From an uncultured Phycisphaerae bacterium (GTDB taxonomy: Bacteria; Planctomycetota; Phycisphaerae; Sedimentisphaerales; Anaerohalosphaeraceae), in contig CALEDR010000001.1 in assembly GCA_937949545.1 (NCBI GenBank), positions 62,001 through 126,000 of the forward strand: a DNA stretch of 64,000 nucleotides, in the 5' to 3' direction. Shown here piece by piece: positions 48,368 through 57,834 of this stretch; position 1 is the first letter of the stretch, and each line of letters begins with the position of its first letter. The position numbers and the translations under genes are program-made. The notes beneath the pieces are model-generated. The model saw nothing but the letters and a program-made list of their open reading frames with translations. It had not been told where the DNA came from and did not search any database.

Positions 48368-49600
48368 ATGATTCGAGTCAATGAACACTTTCTCAAACTC
48401 AAAGCCGGGTATCTGTTTCCCGAAATTGCCCGGCGTGTGGCCGCTTTTGCCAAAAGTCATCCGAATGCATCGATTATAAGGCTTGGTATCGGCGATGTGA
48501 CCGAACCGCTTCCGCCGGCCGTCTGCTCGGCTATGGAACAGGCCGTTCGAGAAATGGCCTGCCCCGAAACTTTCCGCGGCTACGGTCCCGAACAGGGCTA
48601 TGAGTTTCTGCGCAAAGCCATTGCGGAAAACGATTATCAGGCAAGAGGAGCTCAGATTTCTCCCGATGAAATCTTCATCAGCGACGGGGCCAAATGCGAT
48701 ACCGGCAACCTGCAGGAAATCTTCGGACTTGACATCAAAGTGGCTGTGACCGATCCTGTATATCCTGTTTATGTGGATACCAATGTGATGGCCGGCCGAA
48801 CAGGACCGGCTGATGCGTCCGGACGATACAGCGGAATCGTTTACATGCCCTGTATGCCGGAAAACAACTTTGTTCCGGACGTGCCCAAAGAACCGGTGGA
48901 TCTCATTTATCTTTGCTATCCGAACAATCCCACCGGGGCGGTGGCCACGCGGGAGCAACTGAAAAAATGGGTCGATTATGCTCTCGAGCACAAGGCTGTC
49001 ATTCTTTTTGATGCTGCCTATGAGGCGTTCATTCAGGATGAAACGATTCCGCATTCGATTTATGAAATTGAAGGGGCCCGCAAGGTTGCCATTGAATCCC
49101 GCAGTTTCTCCAAAACCGCCGGCTTTACCGGGATCCGGTGTGCTTTTACCGTTGTCCCGGAGGAGCTGACGGCTTATACAGCCGACGGAAAGCCGGTTGC
49201 CCTTAAACCCCTTTGGAATCGCCGCCACTGCACGAAATTTAACGGCGTCAGTTATATCACGCAGCGGGGCGCCGAGGCCGTTTATTCACCGGAAGGCCGC
49301 CGACAAATCCGGCAAATCATCTCGATTTATATGAAAAATGCCGACCTGATGTGCTGCTCGCTTCACCGACTTGGTTATTCCGTTTACGGCGGTCAAAATG
49401 CCCCTTATGTCTGGCTGAAAACTCCGAAGGGGATGGGCTCATGGGAATTTTTCGACCTTCTTTTGGAAAAACTGCATATCGTGGGAACACCGGGAGCCGG
49501 TTTCGGAGCCGCCGGAGAAGGGTTTTTCCGACTGAGTGCCTTCAATCACCCCCAGAAAGTTCAGGATGCGATGGACCGTTTTGCCTCTCTCCAAATATGA
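48368..49600 (+). CDS. dapL: LL-diaminopimelate aminotransferase
   Basis: 410 residues, fold type I PLP enzyme. The opening [14 protein letters not shown] is diagnostic for DapL. R-L-G-I-G-D-V-T and G-Y-G-P-E-Q-G-Y follow, then C-Y-P-N-N-P-T-G, and the PLP Lys in S-R-S-F-S-K-T-A-G near residue 248. It makes LL-diaminopimelate directly from tetrahydrodipicolinate, bypassing the DapC/D/E steps. It is followed, with a 4-bp ATGA overlap, by the folK fusion gene. Confidence 0.95.
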   Translation: MIRVNEHFLKLKAGYLFPEIARRVAAFAKSHPNASIIRLGIGDVTEPLPPAVCSAMEQAVREMACPETFRGYGPEQGYEFLRKAIAENDYQARGAQISPDEIFISDGAKCDTGNLQEIFGLDIKVAVTDPVYPVYVDTNVMAGRTGPADASGRYSGIVYMPCMPENNFVPDVPKEPVDLIYLCYPNNPTGAVATREQLKKWVDYALEHKAVILFDAAYEAFIQDETIPHSIYEIEGARKVAIESRSFSKTAGFTGIRCAFTVVPEELTAYTADGKPVALKPLWNRRHCTKFNGVSYITQRGAEAVYSPEGRRQIRQIISIYMKNADLMCCSLHRLGYSVYGGQNAPYVWLKTPKGMGSWEFFDLLLEKLHIVGTPGAGFGAAGEGFFRLSAFNHPQKVQDAMDRFASLQI

Positions 49601-50697
49601 GCGGTGCCGTCAAAGCATATGTCGGGCTGGGCAGCAATCTGGGCGACCGTGAACAAACCATTCGCCGGGCGGCACAATATCTGCAGCAGCAGGCCGGGGT
49701 TTTGTCTTTGCGGCTCAGTTCGCTGACCAGCTGGCCTGCTCTGGGCGTTTTGGACCAGGCCGATTATCTCAATGCCGCTGCTGAGATCGTCACAACCCTT
49801 TCCTGCCGGCAGCTGTTCGACCTGCTCAGGCAGACGGAAAACCGATTCGGCCGGCAGCGAAACGGCCGCTGGGGACCGCGAACGCTTGATTTGGACCTGC
49901 TCTTGTACGATACCCTCGTTCTCGAGGAGCCCGACCTGGTTGTGCCGCATTCCCAAATGCATCTTCGTTCTTTTGTCCTGAAGGGGCTTCTCGAGCTGAA
50001 TCCGGACCTTGTGTGTCCCCGGCTGTGCCGTCCGCTCCGTGTTCTTGCTCGGCGGCTCAATGGCGGCAATTTTGCTCTGGACCCGGGGCGGCTTCAGCTG
50101 ATTTCGATAGGGGGGCTCATCGGTGTGGGCAAGTCCACGCTGGCGGAGCGTCTGGCCGGCGTTCTTTCTGCCCATCTGCTCAAAGAGGAATACGACAAAA
50201 ATCCTTTTCTCGAAAAGGTCTATCACGGTCAGTCTCATCTGGCGCTCGATTCGGAGCTCTTTTTTCTGGGCAGCAGCGCCTCCCAGCTCCGCAAAGACGG
50301 CAAACTCCGACGGGGCATTGCCGTCAGTGATTACGTCTTTTTTAAGGCCCTCATTTATGCCCGGCAATGGCTCGATTCCGACGCACTGAACCAATACATG
50401 CAGATCTATGAATCTGTGGCCAACCAGGTCCATACGCCTGTTCTGGTGATTTTTCTGGAAGATACGGTTTCGAACTGTCTGGAACGCATCCGCCGCCGAA
50501 ATCGTCCCTATGAGCAGGGCATCGATGGCTCTTTTTTGGAGGCCCAGCGCAACGGCTATGAAGAAATTCTCGCCCGCTGGACGGCTTGTCCTGTGATTCG
50601 TCTGAATGCCGCCGAATGTGTTCATCTGGAACAAATTCTTCCTCTCGCCGAGGAAATCTCCTATTATCTGGCAGGAGAAAAACCATGGAAGTCATAA
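49597..50697 (+). CDS. folK: Fusion of FolK (HPPK) and deoxynucleoside kinase
   Basis: 366 residues from the ATG that overlaps the dapL stop. Residues 1-150 are 6-hydroxymethyl-7,8-dihydropterin pyrophosphokinase: G-L-G-S-N-L-G-D-R, the [20 protein letters not shown] signature near residue 88 (split here for reading), and V-P-H-S-Q-M-H-L-R. Residues about 168-366 are a deoxynucleoside kinase with P-loop G-V-G-K-S-T near 175, V-S-D-Y-V-F-F-K-A near 243 and the lid arginines R-I-R-R-R-N-R near 289. One chain thus joins a folate step with deoxynucleoside salvage. Confidence 0.88.
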   Translation: MSGAVKAYVGLGSNLGDREQTIRRAAQYLQQQAGVLSLRLSSLTSWPALGVLDQADYLNAAAEIVTTLSCRQLFDLLRQTENRFGRQRNGRWGPRTLDLDLLLYDTLVLEEPDLVVPHSQMHLRSFVLKGLLELNPDLVCPRLCRPLRVLARRLNGGNFALDPGRLQLISIGGLIGVGKSTLAERLAGVLSAHLLKEEYDKNPFLEKVYHGQSHLALDSELFFLGSSASQLRKDGKLRRGIAVSDYVFFKALIYARQWLDSDALNQYMQIYESVANQVHTPVLVIFLEDTVSNCLERIRRRNRPYEQGIDGSFLEAQRNGYEEILARWTACPVIRLNAAECVHLEQILPLAEEISYYLAGEKPWKS

Positions 50698-51542
50698 CGG
50701 ACATTTCGCAAATTCGTCAAAAAGTCAGGGCCGCCCGTTTTGCCGCCAAAGTAATCGGGCTGGTTCCGACAATGGGGGCCCTTCACGAAGGTCACGGCTC
50801 CCTGATTCAACGGGCTGTTTCTGAATGTGATACTGTTATTGTGAGCATTTTTGTCAATCCCACTCAGTTCGGGCCTGACGAAGATCTGGCCCGTTATCCA
50901 CGGACCCTTGAGGCCGATGTCCGGTATTGTGAAAAGCTCGGGGCGGATTTGGTTTTTGCTCCTTCCGCCGAAGAGATGTACCCGCAGGAACAGCTGGCCT
51001 GGGTCCACGTGGAGAAAGTGACTGAAGGGCTCTGCGGGGCTCATCGCCCGGGGCATTTTCGCGGTGTGGCGACTGTCTGTGCAAAACTCTTCAATATCAT
51101 TCAGCCCGACATGGCTTATGTCGGTCAAAAAGACGCCCAGCAGGCCGTCGTCATCCAAACGATGGTCCGGGACCTCAACTTTCCGATTGAGATTCGGGTC
51201 TGTCCCACCGTCCGCGACAAGGACGGGCTGGCTCTCAGCAGCCGCAACCAGTATTTGTCCAAAGCCGAGCGGAAAAAAGCCCTTTGCCTCTCGCAGGCCC
51301 TCCAGAAATGCAGGAAACTCATCCAGTCTGGACAAACCAATCCCGATGAAATCCGCCGGTCTGTGCTGCCGTTTTTTGACCAGCCCGATGTGTTTCTTGA
51401 ATATTTTGAACTGGTGGACCCGCAGACCCTCCGGCCGATGGCGGAGATTCGGGGCCCCGTTCTGGCTGCCGCCGCCGCCCGGGTCGGAACGACTCGTCTT
51501 ATTGACAATCTATGGATAGACTTGCAAACACCGTCCGCTTGA
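50685..51542 (+). CDS. panC: Pantothenate synthetase
   Basis: 285 residues from the ATG at 50685, 7 bases after AGGAG and 13 bp inside the end of the folK fusion gene. The P-T-M-G-A-L-H-E-G-H motif near residue 27 contains the nucleotide-binding histidines; V-N-P-T-Q-F-G near 60, G-Q-K-D-A-Q-Q near 147 and L-S-S-R-N near 183 complete the family pattern. It joins pantoate and beta-alanine. panD, which makes beta-alanine, follows. Confidence 0.95.
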   Translation: MEVITDISQIRQKVRAARFAAKVIGLVPTMGALHEGHGSLIQRAVSECDTVIVSIFVNPTQFGPDEDLARYPRTLEADVRYCEKLGADLVFAPSAEEMYPQEQLAWVHVEKVTEGLCGAHRPGHFRGVATVCAKLFNIIQPDMAYVGQKDAQQAVVIQTMVRDLNFPIEIRVCPTVRDKDGLALSSRNQYLSKAERKKALCLSQALQKCRKLIQSGQTNPDEIRRSVLPFFDQPDVFLEYFELVDPQTLRPMAEIRGPVLAAAAARVGTTRLIDNLWIDLQTPSA

Positions 51543-51580
51543 GGTACAATATCCTTTTTTGTGAGAAAGGAACAAAGCGG

Positions 51581-51937
51581 ATGCTTATCAAAGCATTAAA
51601 AGGCAAGATTCATCGCGCCCGGGTGACGGATACCAAGATTGACTATCCCGGCAGCGTAGGAATCGATGAAGACATGATGAAAGCGGCGGGAATTCTTCCA
51701 TATGAAGAGGTCCTGCTGGCCAATGTCTCCAACGGGGCCCGTGTCGAAACCTATGTGGTTCCGGCGCCGGCCGGCAGCAAATCGCTGATTGTGCTCGGAG
51801 CCGCCGCCCGCTTCTTCAGCCCCGGCGACATTGTCATCGTGATGAACTTCGGCTACTTTGCTCCGGATGAAATCAAAACCCACAAGCCTCGTGTTATCCT
51901 TTGCGATGAACACAACGGTTTTTCCCCTCTGGAATGA
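51581..51937 (+). CDS. panD: Aspartate 1-decarboxylase (proenzyme)
   Basis: 118 residues from the ATG at 51581. The self-cleavage site Gly24-Ser25 (Y-P-G-S-V) yields the pyruvoyl group; the H-R-A-R and N-G-A-R motifs are also present. It makes beta-alanine for PanC. The last codon overlaps the start of lgt (ATGA). Confidence 0.94.
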   Translation: MLIKALKGKIHRARVTDTKIDYPGSVGIDEDMMKAAGILPYEEVLLANVSNGARVETYVVPAPAGSKSLIVLGAAARFFSPGDIVIVMNFGYFAPDEIKTHKPRVILCDEHNGFSPLE

Positions 51938-52968
51938 CCCGGATGCATCCGGAACTGTTTGAAATCCCATTTCTGCATCAAACCGTCAAAAGCTGGGGAG
52001 TGATGGTTGTGCTGGGTTTTCTGGCGGCCCTGTGGCTGATGCGCCGTCTTATTCGCCCGCTCGATGAAAACCCGGATATCCTAAGCAATGCCGCCGTCTA
52101 TGCCCTCATTGCCGGAGTCATCGGAGCCCGTGTCTTTTTTGTCGTTCATCACAGAGACCTGTTTGTCGGCCGCTGGATGGAGGTCTTTGCTGTTTGGCAG
52201 GGCGGGGTGGAACTGCTCGGCGGAGTTCTGACGGCTCTGCTGTTTCTGTGGCTGTATCTGAAGAAGCAGAAGCGCTCTATTCGTCTGTATTTTGATGTGC
52301 TGGCAATCGGGCTGATGGTCGGCATCGGCTTCGGACGCATTGGGTGCTTCCTCAGCGGCTGCTGCTACGGCAAATGCACCGATCTGCCCTGGGGTGTTCG
52401 GTTTCCTTACGGCTCCCTGGTCTATCTTCATCAGGTTCATCCTGACCCCAGCCGTCATCGGGACAAACCCTATCTGGACCTGCCTGCCGACTTCTTCGGC
52501 ATTCCCGGTCCTGACGGCGGATGGCTGCCGGTTGATGAGGCCAACAAGCACAGCGCCTATCTGAAACCCTTTGAGCAGCTGACTCCCGAACAGCAGAGAC
52601 AGGTGTCCGAAGGTCCGTACCGGTGTCTGAAGGTTCATCCTACACAGCTGTTTTCGAGTGCCAACGGTTTTCTGCTGGCGGCCGTGCTTTGGGGGTTCTG
52701 GAAAAAGTTCGGACGGATGCGGCCGGGTGTGACGGCCGGCGCGATGCTCATTCTCTACGGCATAACCCGCTTCTTGCTCGAAACCCTCCGGGATGACAAT
52801 CCCTTTGAATACAGCGGGTTCTGGCTGTTGTACCGGGGCGGCACCATCTCGCAGAATATGGCGATTTATCTGATTTTGTTTGGGATTTGCGTGATTGCCT
52901 ATTCGCTCTGGAAGCCGTCTCCGCTACCGGCTTCCCTTCCAAAGAAGAAACGCTCTAAATCCAAATAG
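51934..52968 (+). CDS. lgt: Phosphatidylglycerol:prolipoprotein diacylglyceryl transferase
   Basis: 344 residues, seven predicted helices. The conserved region around G-R-I-G-C-F-L-S-G-C-C-Y-G-K near residue 133 and H-P-T-Q-L near 234 identify Lgt. Between them about 60 hydrophilic residues (about 170-230) are inserted compared with E. coli Lgt. It lipidates prolipoproteins such as the one encoded at 6841. The gene ends 8 bp from the convergent bioF. Confidence 0.9.
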   Translation: MTRMHPELFEIPFLHQTVKSWGVMVVLGFLAALWLMRRLIRPLDENPDILSNAAVYALIAGVIGARVFFVVHHRDLFVGRWMEVFAVWQGGVELLGGVLTALLFLWLYLKKQKRSIRLYFDVLAIGLMVGIGFGRIGCFLSGCCYGKCTDLPWGVRFPYGSLVYLHQVHPDPSRHRDKPYLDLPADFFGIPGPDGGWLPVDEANKHSAYLKPFEQLTPEQQRQVSEGPYRCLKVHPTQLFSSANGFLLAAVLWGFWKKFGRMRPGVTAGAMLILYGITRFLLETLRDDNPFEYSGFWLLYRGGTISQNMAIYLILFGICVIAYSLWKPSPLPASLPKKKRSKSK

Positions 52969-52976
52969 TTTTTCCG

Positions 52977-54146
52977 TTATTGTTCTGCCAGTTCTTTGAG
53001 GACACGGCGGAGGCTGTCCATTTGCTCTTTTGTGTGGGCATATTGGACACTCAGCCGAAGGCGTGCAGCCCCCTTAGGAACGGTTGGGGGACGAATGGCG
53101 GTTACGAAATACCCTTCGGCCTCCAGTCGGCCGGCCCACAGGAGGGCTTTTTCGCTTTCACCCAATATCACCGGGATAATCTGTGAGGCCGTTTGCCCAA
53201 TATTCAGGCTCATTTTCATCAGCTCAGTCCGCAAATAGGCGGCGTTTTCCGCCAGCCGTTGACGGCGCTGGGGCTCGTTTTGAATAATCCGGATGGCTGT
53301 CAGGGCTGCTGCCGCGCAGGCCGCCGGAGCGGCGGTTGTATAAATCAAAGGCCGTCCGCGATTAATCAGCAGGTCAATCACGGCTCCCGGCGCTGCCGCC
53401 AGAGCCCCCGCACATCCGGCCGCCTTTCCCAGCGGGGCAGTCAGGACGTCTACTTTCTTCAGAACCCCCATCTGTTCGGCCAGTCCGGCACCGGTCGGAC
53501 CGAAACAGCCCAATCCATGGGCTTCATCCACCACCAGCACCGCTCCAAACTGTTCCTTAAGTTCCGCCAGCACATCCAGCCGGGCCAAATCTCCGTCCAT
53601 CGAAAAAACGCTTTCGGTTACGATGTACTTGCGGCGGTATTTTGCCTCCGCCAAAAGCCGCACAAGCCGCGGGTCGTTTTCATCTCGATATGTTCGAAAG
53701 TCAGCTTCGCCGGTCCGCACGGCATCCACAATCGAAGCATGGCAACGGCGGTCCATTAAGACCAGATCGCCCTTAGCCGGCAGGGTTGTTAAGATGGTCT
53801 GATTGGCTGACCAGCCGGAAGGGAAATACAGGGCCCGCTCCTTGCCTACCCAGCCGGCAAAGGTCTCCTCCAGTTCTGTATGGGGACGGAGGGTTCCGCA
53901 AATCAGCCGCGATGCTCCTGCCCCCCAGCCGTACTTTTGAATCGCCTCGACAGCGGCTTTGCAGAGCCGGTCATCTTCGGCCAGATTCAGATAATTGTTG
54001 CTGCAGAACAGCACCTTTTGCCGGTGCGGCTGGTCGGCTGTGCGGACTGTCGTCCCGCGAACCTCTGCGATTGTCCGTAGCCGACGACGCAGCTTTGCCG
54101 CATCCAACGATGCCAGCTCCTGTTCGAAATCTTCAAATCCGTGCAT
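52977..54146 (-). CDS. bioF: 8-amino-7-oxononanoate synthase
   Basis: 389 residues from the ATG at 54146; a longer TTG start at 54194 is possible. The alpha-oxoamine synthase pattern is clear: F-C-S-N-N-Y-L-N-L near residue 49, G-A-G-A-S-R-L-I-C-G-T near 76, V-D-E-A-H-G-L-G near 182, and the PLP Lys in A-P-L-G-K-A-A-G-C near 217. It condenses pimeloyl-ACP or -CoA with alanine in biotin synthesis. No other biotin genes are in the window, so a related oxoamine synthase role cannot be fully ruled out. Confidence 0.88.
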   Translation of the reverse strand: MHGFEDFEQELASLDAAKLRRRLRTIAEVRGTTVRTADQPHRQKVLFCSNNYLNLAEDDRLCKAAVEAIQKYGWGAGASRLICGTLRPHTELEETFAGWVGKERALYFPSGWSANQTILTTLPAKGDLVLMDRRCHASIVDAVRTGEADFRTYRDENDPRLVRLLAEAKYRRKYIVTESVFSMDGDLARLDVLAELKEQFGAVLVVDEAHGLGCFGPTGAGLAEQMGVLKKVDVLTAPLGKAAGCAGALAAAPGAVIDLLINRGRPLIYTTAAPAACAAAALTAIRIIQNEPQRRQRLAENAAYLRTELMKMSLNIGQTASQIIPVILGESEKALLWAGRLEAEGYFVTAIRPPTVPKGAARLRLSVQYAHTKEQMDSLRRVLKELAEQ

Positions 54147-54894
54147 TGTTTGTTCACAGACGGAAGGTTCTGGATGAATCCTGCAAATCTTCAAAGCCTG
54201 CCGAAAGTGTCATTCTTACATCAAAATGAACTTTTGGCAACGTTCTTTCGCAACTTCGATAAGTTTTCAGAGGGTGTCCCTTTCATAGTTGAAGGTCGGA
54301 AAAGACGGCCGATTCCCGACCGGCACGCTCCGCATGAATCAATCTGCACGACGGGGTCCGACCATCAGGCCGCCAGAACCCAAGATTTCCTTCTCCTCAC
54401 CGTACAGCCGCTTACATCCTCCCACAAATTTTTCCCCTCTTTTTTCGCTCAATTTACACAACACCGCCCCAATTACAGAGAGGCATTATGTTTTACAAGG
54501 AGCCGTCGGACAGATGAACTCGGCTGCCGAAAATCGCAAACGAGCATTGCGGCTCATCCCGCTTTCCGTTGTCGAGAGAGGACGGACACGAATTCGCAGA
54601 AGCTCACTTCGATAAGTTCGGGGCCGGACTTTCTCACAGGCGGCAGCCACGGTCGAAGCCCGTCTCAGGCACCTTGCCAAATCCCTAATTCCTGTTCAGC
54701 CGTGTCGGTCCGCGGTGAATAAAATCTGTGTAAACTGTGTAATCTGTAGTGTTTTCCGGCGTACTGCCGGCACATTGGGGCTCATTTGTGGTGCGTTGGG
54801 GTGCTTCTCAGGCACGTTTTGACTCTTTGGAGCGTGTTTTTGTCCGGGTTTTTCCTGATTCCTTATTTCCCTCTGCACCAGGAACCCTCGGTTT
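54147..54894. other. 748-bp stretch without a convincing gene, with a 13-bp direct repeat
   Basis: ACTTCGATAAGTT occurs at 54253-54265 and again at 54606-54618, 353 bp apart in the same orientation. Reading frames here are short, rich in Arg, Ser, Thr and Pro, and match nothing I recognise. The last part (54715-54890) has T-rich, phrase-like degenerate repeats (GTGTAAACTGTGTAATCTG). It may be a decayed gene or element remnant. Confidence 0.4.
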
Positions 54895-55737
54895 TTAATA
54901 ACCGACAACAGCAATCCCCAATTGGTCGGCCAGAGCAAGAGTTTCGGATTTATCCAAAATGAGCACTTTATTTTTTTCGACAACGAGGCAGGCGGCTCGA
55001 TTTCGATGGAGGGCTTCGATGGTGTCTTTGCCGACACAGGGGACATCAAACCGCATATCCTGCTGGGGTTTGGCGGCCTTTAGGAGGGTCCAGCCGCCTT
55101 TTCTGCACAACTGGCCGGCCCGCTCAATCATAGCTGCTGTGCCTTCAATGGCCTCGACGGCGATAATTTCCCGTTCGCGGACAGCGATGGCCTGGCCGAT
55201 ATCGAGGCGTCCGAGTTCTTTGACCAGAGGCCAGCCGAATTGGATATCTTCCCAGACAGAATCTGCCGGTCGGCATCGGGTCATTAATCCTTCCGATGCC
55301 ATATGCTCCTGACAGTACATAGTCGAATCCTCCAGAATGATTCCGGCTGAGGCAAATTCATCAGCGATAGCTTGCAGAACAGTGTCATTGCGTTTGTCTT
55401 TGCCCCGCAGTCGTCCATACCAGATGCGAAGGGCCCGCCAGTCGGGCAGATATTTGAGGATGCGGAAGGGGGTGAAGAGTTTGGCTTTTTCCACCCGTCC
55501 GACCATAATGGTTTGGCGGACACCGTGTTTTCGAAGTTTTCGAAGCCATCCGCCCGGACGGGCAATCGCCCCCCAAAAAAAGACATCCGCATGCTCGGCC
55601 AGCGAAGGTTCTGCGTTATCCGCCAGGCCTACACAGACGACTTTTCGTCCGGCTTTGCGGGCGCCGTCGGCAACCAGAAAAGGGAATCGTCCCTGTCCGG
55701 CGATGAGACCCAATGGTTCAGGGGGTTGTCTGTCCAT
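54895..55737 (-). CDS. lpxI: UDP-2,3-diacylglucosamine pyrophosphatase LpxI
   Basis: 280 residues. The opening G-L-I-A-G-Q-G-R-F-P, the G-R-V-E-K motif near residue 81, and the C-terminal domain with M-R-F-D-V-P-C-V-G and I-E-A-L-H fit LpxI (DUF1009). It hydrolyses UDP-2,3-diacylglucosamine to lipid X in lipid A synthesis, replacing LpxH. It overlaps lpxD by 20 bp and is the last gene of the long minus-strand run. Confidence 0.92.
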   Translation of the reverse strand: MDRQPPEPLGLIAGQGRFPFLVADGARKAGRKVVCVGLADNAEPSLAEHADVFFWGAIARPGGWLRKLRKHGVRQTIMVGRVEKAKLFTPFRILKYLPDWRALRIWYGRLRGKDKRNDTVLQAIADEFASAGIILEDSTMYCQEHMASEGLMTRCRPADSVWEDIQFGWPLVKELGRLDIGQAIAVREREIIAVEAIEGTAAMIERAGQLCRKGGWTLLKAAKPQQDMRFDVPCVGKDTIEALHRNRAACLVVEKNKVLILDKSETLALADQLGIAVVGY

Positions 55738-56761
55738 TTTCTTTCGTCAGGTCGTTCAATCGGCGCTCGAGTTCCCTGAGCTTCTTGCGCATTTCCGGCA
55801 AAAACTCAATTAGAGCATAAGCCCGTTTTGCTTTGTTGACATCGATGGCGGGTGTGCCCCCGACGGTTGCTTCATCCGGGACATCATTGATGACGCCGGC
55901 TTTGGCGGCGATTTTGACCAGATTACCGACCCGAATATGGCCGACTATACCGACTTGCCCGCCCATGACAACGTGGTGGCCGATGACGGCCGAGCCCGCA
56001 ATGCCTACCTGAGGCACCAGCAGGCAACAGGGGCCGATTTTGGTGCCGTGACCGATGGCGACCAGATCGCCGATTTTGCTGCCTTTTCCGATGACGGTGT
56101 TATCCAGAGTACCGCGCTCGATGGCACATCCGGCACCGATTTCCACATCATCTTCCAGAATGACCCGTCCGATTTGCGGGATTTTATGATGCTGGCCCTT
56201 GTGGGTGGCAAATCCGAACCCGTCTTGTCCGATGGAAGCATTGGACTGAATGATGACCCGGTTTCCAATGATGGTCCCGTCATAGATGACGGCATTGGGG
56301 TAAAAAATACAGTCGTCGCCGATTTGGACCTTCGGGCCGACAAAGACACCGGGGTAAAAATAGCAGTTTTTGCCGATTTTCACATGTTCACAGATTGTCA
56401 CACCGCGGCCGACCTGACAATCCGGGCCGAGCTGGGCGGTCGGAGCAATAGAGGCCTCCGGACTTATCCCGACTTTGGGGTGTTCACGGTGCCCATGAAG
56501 CAGCACGACAATCTGCATAAAGGCATAATAGGGGTCATCGACAATCAGCTGTGCGGCGGTACACTCCATCTCCTTTTGAACGATGACGGCGCTGGCCTTG
56601 GTTTTTTTGACCAGCGGTTCGTACTTTGGATTGCTCAAAAAAGTAATCTCGCCGCAGCCGGCTTTATCGAGAGTGGAGGCCTCTCGAATTAAAATATTCG
56701 GGTCGCCGACAAGCCGTCCGCCTACATATTGGGCTAATTCCTGCAGTGTTTTTGTCTTCAT
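55718..56761 (-). CDS. lpxD: UDP-3-O-acylglucosamine N-acyltransferase LpxD
   Basis: 347 residues. The N-terminal uridine-binding domain (about 1-100) is followed by left-handed beta-helix hexapeptide repeats. The catalytic His lies in the I-G-H-H-V-V-M-G-G-Q region near residue 250, and A-T-V-G-G-T-P-A marks the end of the helix. A short C-terminal helix (E-M-R-K-K-L-R-E-L-E-R-R) suits trimer formation. It N-acylates UDP-3-acyl-glucosamine. Together with LpxI it shows that the organism makes lipid A and has an outer membrane. Confidence 0.95.
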   Translation of the reverse strand: MKTKTLQELAQYVGGRLVGDPNILIREASTLDKAGCGEITFLSNPKYEPLVKKTKASAVIVQKEMECTAAQLIVDDPYYAFMQIVVLLHGHREHPKVGISPEASIAPTAQLGPDCQVGRGVTICEHVKIGKNCYFYPGVFVGPKVQIGDDCIFYPNAVIYDGTIIGNRVIIQSNASIGQDGFGFATHKGQHHKIPQIGRVILEDDVEIGAGCAIERGTLDNTVIGKGSKIGDLVAIGHGTKIGPCCLLVPQVGIAGSAVIGHHVVMGGQVGIVGHIRVGNLVKIAAKAGVINDVPDEATVGGTPAIDVNKAKRAYALIEFLPEMRKKLRELERRLNDLTKENGQTTP

Positions 56762-56826
56762 ATCGTTCTCATTTTTCCCTTTTTCAAATGACGTGCCATT
56801 ATAGGCAAAGAATCCCGGTCGTCAAA

Positions 56827-57834
56827 TCAAAGTATTTCCTGCAGCAGAGTCAGTGCCTGATGAACGCTCGGTTCAGAAAATTGCTTAAAGAGAGATTGTT
56901 CGAGCCGCAGAACGCGTACTTTCGGACCCGCGGGGGCGAATTTGGACGGGTCCGTCGGGCCGAAAACCGCCAGGGTCGGCTTGGCCAAAGCGGCGGCCAA
57001 GTGGGTAATTCCGCTGTCATTTCCGATATAGCCGTCCGAACAGGCAAGAACCTGGAGAAGCTGGGTGAGCGATAACTCCGAAAAGCACGGATACTGCTGA
57101 AAGGTCTGGAGGGTTCTCACAGAAAACCGCTCTCTTTCCGCCGGGCCGAGAAGAAAAATGACCTCATATTGTTCCTGCCGGAGCATCTGAGCCAGATGAA
57201 GGAAGTTTTCAGGGGGCCAGCACTTTGTCTGTCCGCCGCTGCCGGGATGAATCAGTACAATCGAACGGTCTGGGGCGATTCCGAGCTGCTGAATTTGTTC
57301 CCGGCCGGCTGAAAAATCTGTTGGATGGGGTTCAAGGAGCGGAAAGGGCATCTGCCAGTTGTCCAGGGAAATCTGGTTTTCCGCCGCTATTTCTTCCAGG
57401 TAAAACTGCCCGATAGGACCCTTATAAGACTCTTTATCTGGCGGCAGCACCAAAACCTGAGCGGACTGGCTGCAATGAACCGTAAACAGCAGGTTTTGCT
57501 CAAAATCAGGGTTCTCATGTCCCAAAAAACTGACGACCTGTTCATATCCTGCAAAAGAATAGACCAGCGGGTCGTGCTCCTGAACTTCGAAAGACTCTGT
57601 TTTCTGGAAAAGGCGGTGAAGGGGGATCGACTCAAGGGAGCGAATCCGGTCCACCGCGGAACGGCCCGGGTAAAACTCAATGTACTCGGTATGGCCGATC
57701 CAATCGACCTGTTCGATTCCCAATCGCTGCTTCATCAAGGAGGCGGTCGGCAGGGCCAGCAGGCAATCGCCGATGGCTCCCGGGTGAAGAATCAGTCCTT
57801 TTCGATAGGTTTGTTTGCCGAATATCGATTCCAT
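56827..57834 (-). CDS. Glycosyltransferase family 9 (heptosyltransferase-like)
   Basis: 335 residues. H-P-G-A-I-G-D-C-L-L near residue 17 is the GT9 opening. I-H-P-G-S-G-G-Q-T-K-C-W-P near 195 and G-N-D-S-G-I-T-H-L-A-A near 277 are the donor-binding motifs. It probably adds heptose or another sugar to the lipopolysaccharide core, which agrees with lpxD and lpxI downstream. Its start codon shares one base with the mnmA stop (TAATG). Confidence 0.87.
   Translation of the reverse strand: MESIFGKQTYRKGLILHPGAIGDCLLALPTASLMKQRLGIEQVDWIGHTEYIEFYPGRSAVDRIRSLESIPLHRLFQKTESFEVQEHDPLVYSFAGYEQVVSFLGHENPDFEQNLLFTVHCSQSAQVLVLPPDKESYKGPIGQFYLEEIAAENQISLDNWQMPFPLLEPHPTDFSAGREQIQQLGIAPDRSIVLIHPGSGGQTKCWPPENFLHLAQMLRQEQYEVIFLLGPAERERFSVRTLQTFQQYPCFSELSLTQLLQVLACSDGYIGNDSGITHLAAALAKPTLAVFGPTDPSKFAPAGPKVRVLRLEQSLFKQFSEPSVHQALTLLQEIL

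Noticed and set aside
54486-54680. Possible RNase P RNA on the minus strand because of AGAAAGTCCGG
   Set aside because: The other conserved parts (GGTAAACC, ACAGAA-CC-GCTTA) were not found on that strand.
54141-54722. Open frame of 193 codons downstream of the bioF start region
   Set aside because: Composition rich in Arg, Ser and Thr, no ribosome binding site, overlaps the bioF 5' end and matches no family; more likely non-coding.
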